A stretch of DNA of 6,213 bases, from assembly GCA_018694455.1 (NCBI GenBank), contig JABHNP010000093.1:1-6213 (forward strand), written 5' to 3'. The stretch is from Planctomycetaceae bacterium. GTDB lineage: Bacteria; Planctomycetota; Planctomycetia; Pirellulales; UBA1268. The notes under the pieces were generated by a model, which searched no databases, was not told the DNA's origin, and saw only the letters and a program-made list of their open reading frames with translations. Positions within the stretch are counted from its first letter, which is position 1. Each line of letters begins with the position of its first letter. A program made the translations under genes and the position numbers. This document shows positions 5,495 through 6,213 of the stretch, one piece after another.

Positions 5495-5599
5495 ATTCGA
5501 TGTGTAGTTTCTAGAGATCGATGGACTCAAACACTTTTAGAGAGACCAATACTCCACAGGGCATTTTCAGGAAAGCCCGGTATTTAGACAAAAAAGGTC

Positions 5600-5770
5600 T
5601 TACCGTACTTTCTGGGAAGCACCAAGGTCTTCAATAGGTACGAAACCATCAGTTCCGGCTGGGGTTTCTGAGGGTGGCTGACACGGTGGTGCAGTCACTC
5701 GCCTCCAGAGGTTCCTGCTCAGCCACAGACTGGCAGTCGCAACAATCAAAATAACGAGAATCTCTTGCAT
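5600..5770 (-). CDS. small FeoB-linked membrane-anchored protein
   Basis: This 56-aa ORF begins 6 nt after the feoB stop codon on the same strand. Residues 3-17 (EILVILIVATASLWL) form one hydrophobic segment, followed by a basic stretch (RNLWRR, 19-24) and a polar Pro-rich tail with a single cysteine (PPCQPP, 28-33). The shape (short N-terminal membrane helix, then a cytoplasmic tail) and the position right after feoB match the FeoB-associated small membrane proteins, which may help iron entry. Most of those have several cysteines and this has one, so the assignment rests mainly on position and topology. GGTGG in the end of feoB could serve as ribosome binding site. A longer overlapping frame (5649-5873) reads through the feoB end and looks spurious. 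GGTAAGAC/GTCT-TACC can form a hairpin (5579-5604) spanning the stop codon. Confidence 0.68.
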   Translation of the reverse strand: MQEILVILIVATASLWLSRNLWRRVTAPPCQPPSETPAGTDGFVPIEDLGASQKVR

Positions 5771-5776
5771 GCATGT

Positions 5777-6213
5777 TCACCACCCAAGTGTGGTGCCAAG
5801 TTGGAAAACACAGAAAGCACCGATCCACGCCAGTGCCGTCATATACGTAAATGACACAAGTGGCCATACCCAACTGGCCGTCTCCTTACCGATGATAACG
5901 AGAGTGCTTGCGCACTGAGCACATAAAGCAAAGAAAACCATGATGGAGAGAGCGACTGGCAGTGTAAATACTTTGCGGTCAGTACCGTCCCAGGTAGCTG
6001 ACCGTAATTGGCGAATGAGCATTCCTGCCCCTTCTTCTTCTCCTGGGTCGACATCGCCCAGGTTATAGATAACCCCAAGTACTCCGAGGACGACTTCCCG
6101 AGCCGGAAAACTTGCGACTGCAGCACAGCCAATACGCCAATCCCAACCGAGAGGTTTCACAACCGGTTCTATAAAACGGCCTGCCTGACCGAGAAAACTC
6201 TGTCGCAAAGCCT
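5777..6213 (-). CDS. feoB: FeoB ferrous iron transporter, C-terminal part (5' end outside the window)
   Basis: About 145 codons of the C-terminal membrane domain are present, and the frame stays open to the window edge. An internal TTG near 6208 is not the real start. FeoB is the inner-membrane GTPase-linked transporter of Fe(II). Recognisable segments are FIEPVVKPLGWDWRIG, then ASFPAREVVLGVLGVIYNLG (the conserved Gate-domain segment), and MVFFALCAQCASTL with two cysteines in the following helix, plus a last helix around SFTYMTALAWIGAFCVF. These match the end of FeoB, including the usual Ala-Gln-Cys motif. The missing part would hold the N-terminal G domain and most of the membrane region. 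The TGA (5777-5779) is followed after 6 nt by a small membrane ORF, probably in the same operon. Confidence 0.96.
   Translation of the reverse strand, partial: ALRQSFLGQAGRFIEPVVKPLGWDWRIGCAAVASFPAREVVLGVLGVIYNLGDVDPGEEEGAGMLIRQLRSATWDGTDRKVFTLPVALSIMVFFALCAQCASTLVIIGKETASWVWPLVSFTYMTALAWIGAFCVFQLGTTLGW

Noticed and set aside
5555..5578. GGGC ... GCCC hairpin as terminator of the feo operon
   Set aside because: The stem is interrupted and no T-run follows it on the minus strand.
5649..5873. 74-codon minus-strand frame overlapping the feoB end
   Set aside because: It reads out of frame through conserved FeoB coding sequence and has an unlikely composition (many Cys, His and Trp). The 56-codon frame starting after the feoB stop fits better.

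Overview
This window (about 48% G+C by eye) looks like ordinary chromosomal DNA of a free-living bacterium. Planctomycetota is the most likely source. The GroEL sequence (N-terminal AFDQEAREAMRRGVSKLARAVK, tail ending GGDYDMY), the Ala/Lys-rich N-terminal extension of GroES, and the stand-alone STAS plus HATPase pair all resemble planctomycete proteins as I remember them. This is family knowledge, not a database search.

Layout. Positions 6-77 (-) hold a tRNA-Asn. Positions 174-1045 (-) hold a two-gene partner-switching module: a STAS anti-sigma-factor antagonist followed by an RsbW/SpoIIAB-type ATP-binding anti-sigma kinase. A divergent gap of about 610 bp (1046-1655) follows. It contains several inverted repeats but no convincing gene. 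Positions 1656-3696 (+) hold groES and groEL with a 91-nt intercistronic region carrying a perfect hairpin, and a strong intrinsic terminator follows at 3723-3776. Positions 3834-4964 (+) hold a tightly spaced pair: an unrecognised small helical protein and a TatD-family metal-dependent hydrolase that resembles EboB of the ebo gene clusters. Positions 4969-5484 (-) hold a GNAT acetyltransferase that converges on the hydrolase gene with a 4-nt gap. Positions 5600-6213 (-) hold the 3' end of feoB and, 6 nt after its stop codon, a 56-codon membrane-anchored ORF in the place where FeoB-associated small proteins usually lie.

How the genes work together. GroES and GroEL form the folding chamber. 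The STAS and HATPase proteins probably form a phosphorylation-controlled partner switch, but no sigma factor or phosphatase gene is visible. FeoB and the small protein form the end of a ferrous-iron uptake operon. The TatD-like enzyme and its small upstream partner look co-transcribed and separate from groEL, because a terminator lies between them. Nothing in the window shows mobile elements, CRISPR arrays or phage genes. The points most worth checking are the small-protein/TatD pair, the overlooked FeoB-linked ORF, and the competing inverted repeats upstream of the STAS gene.
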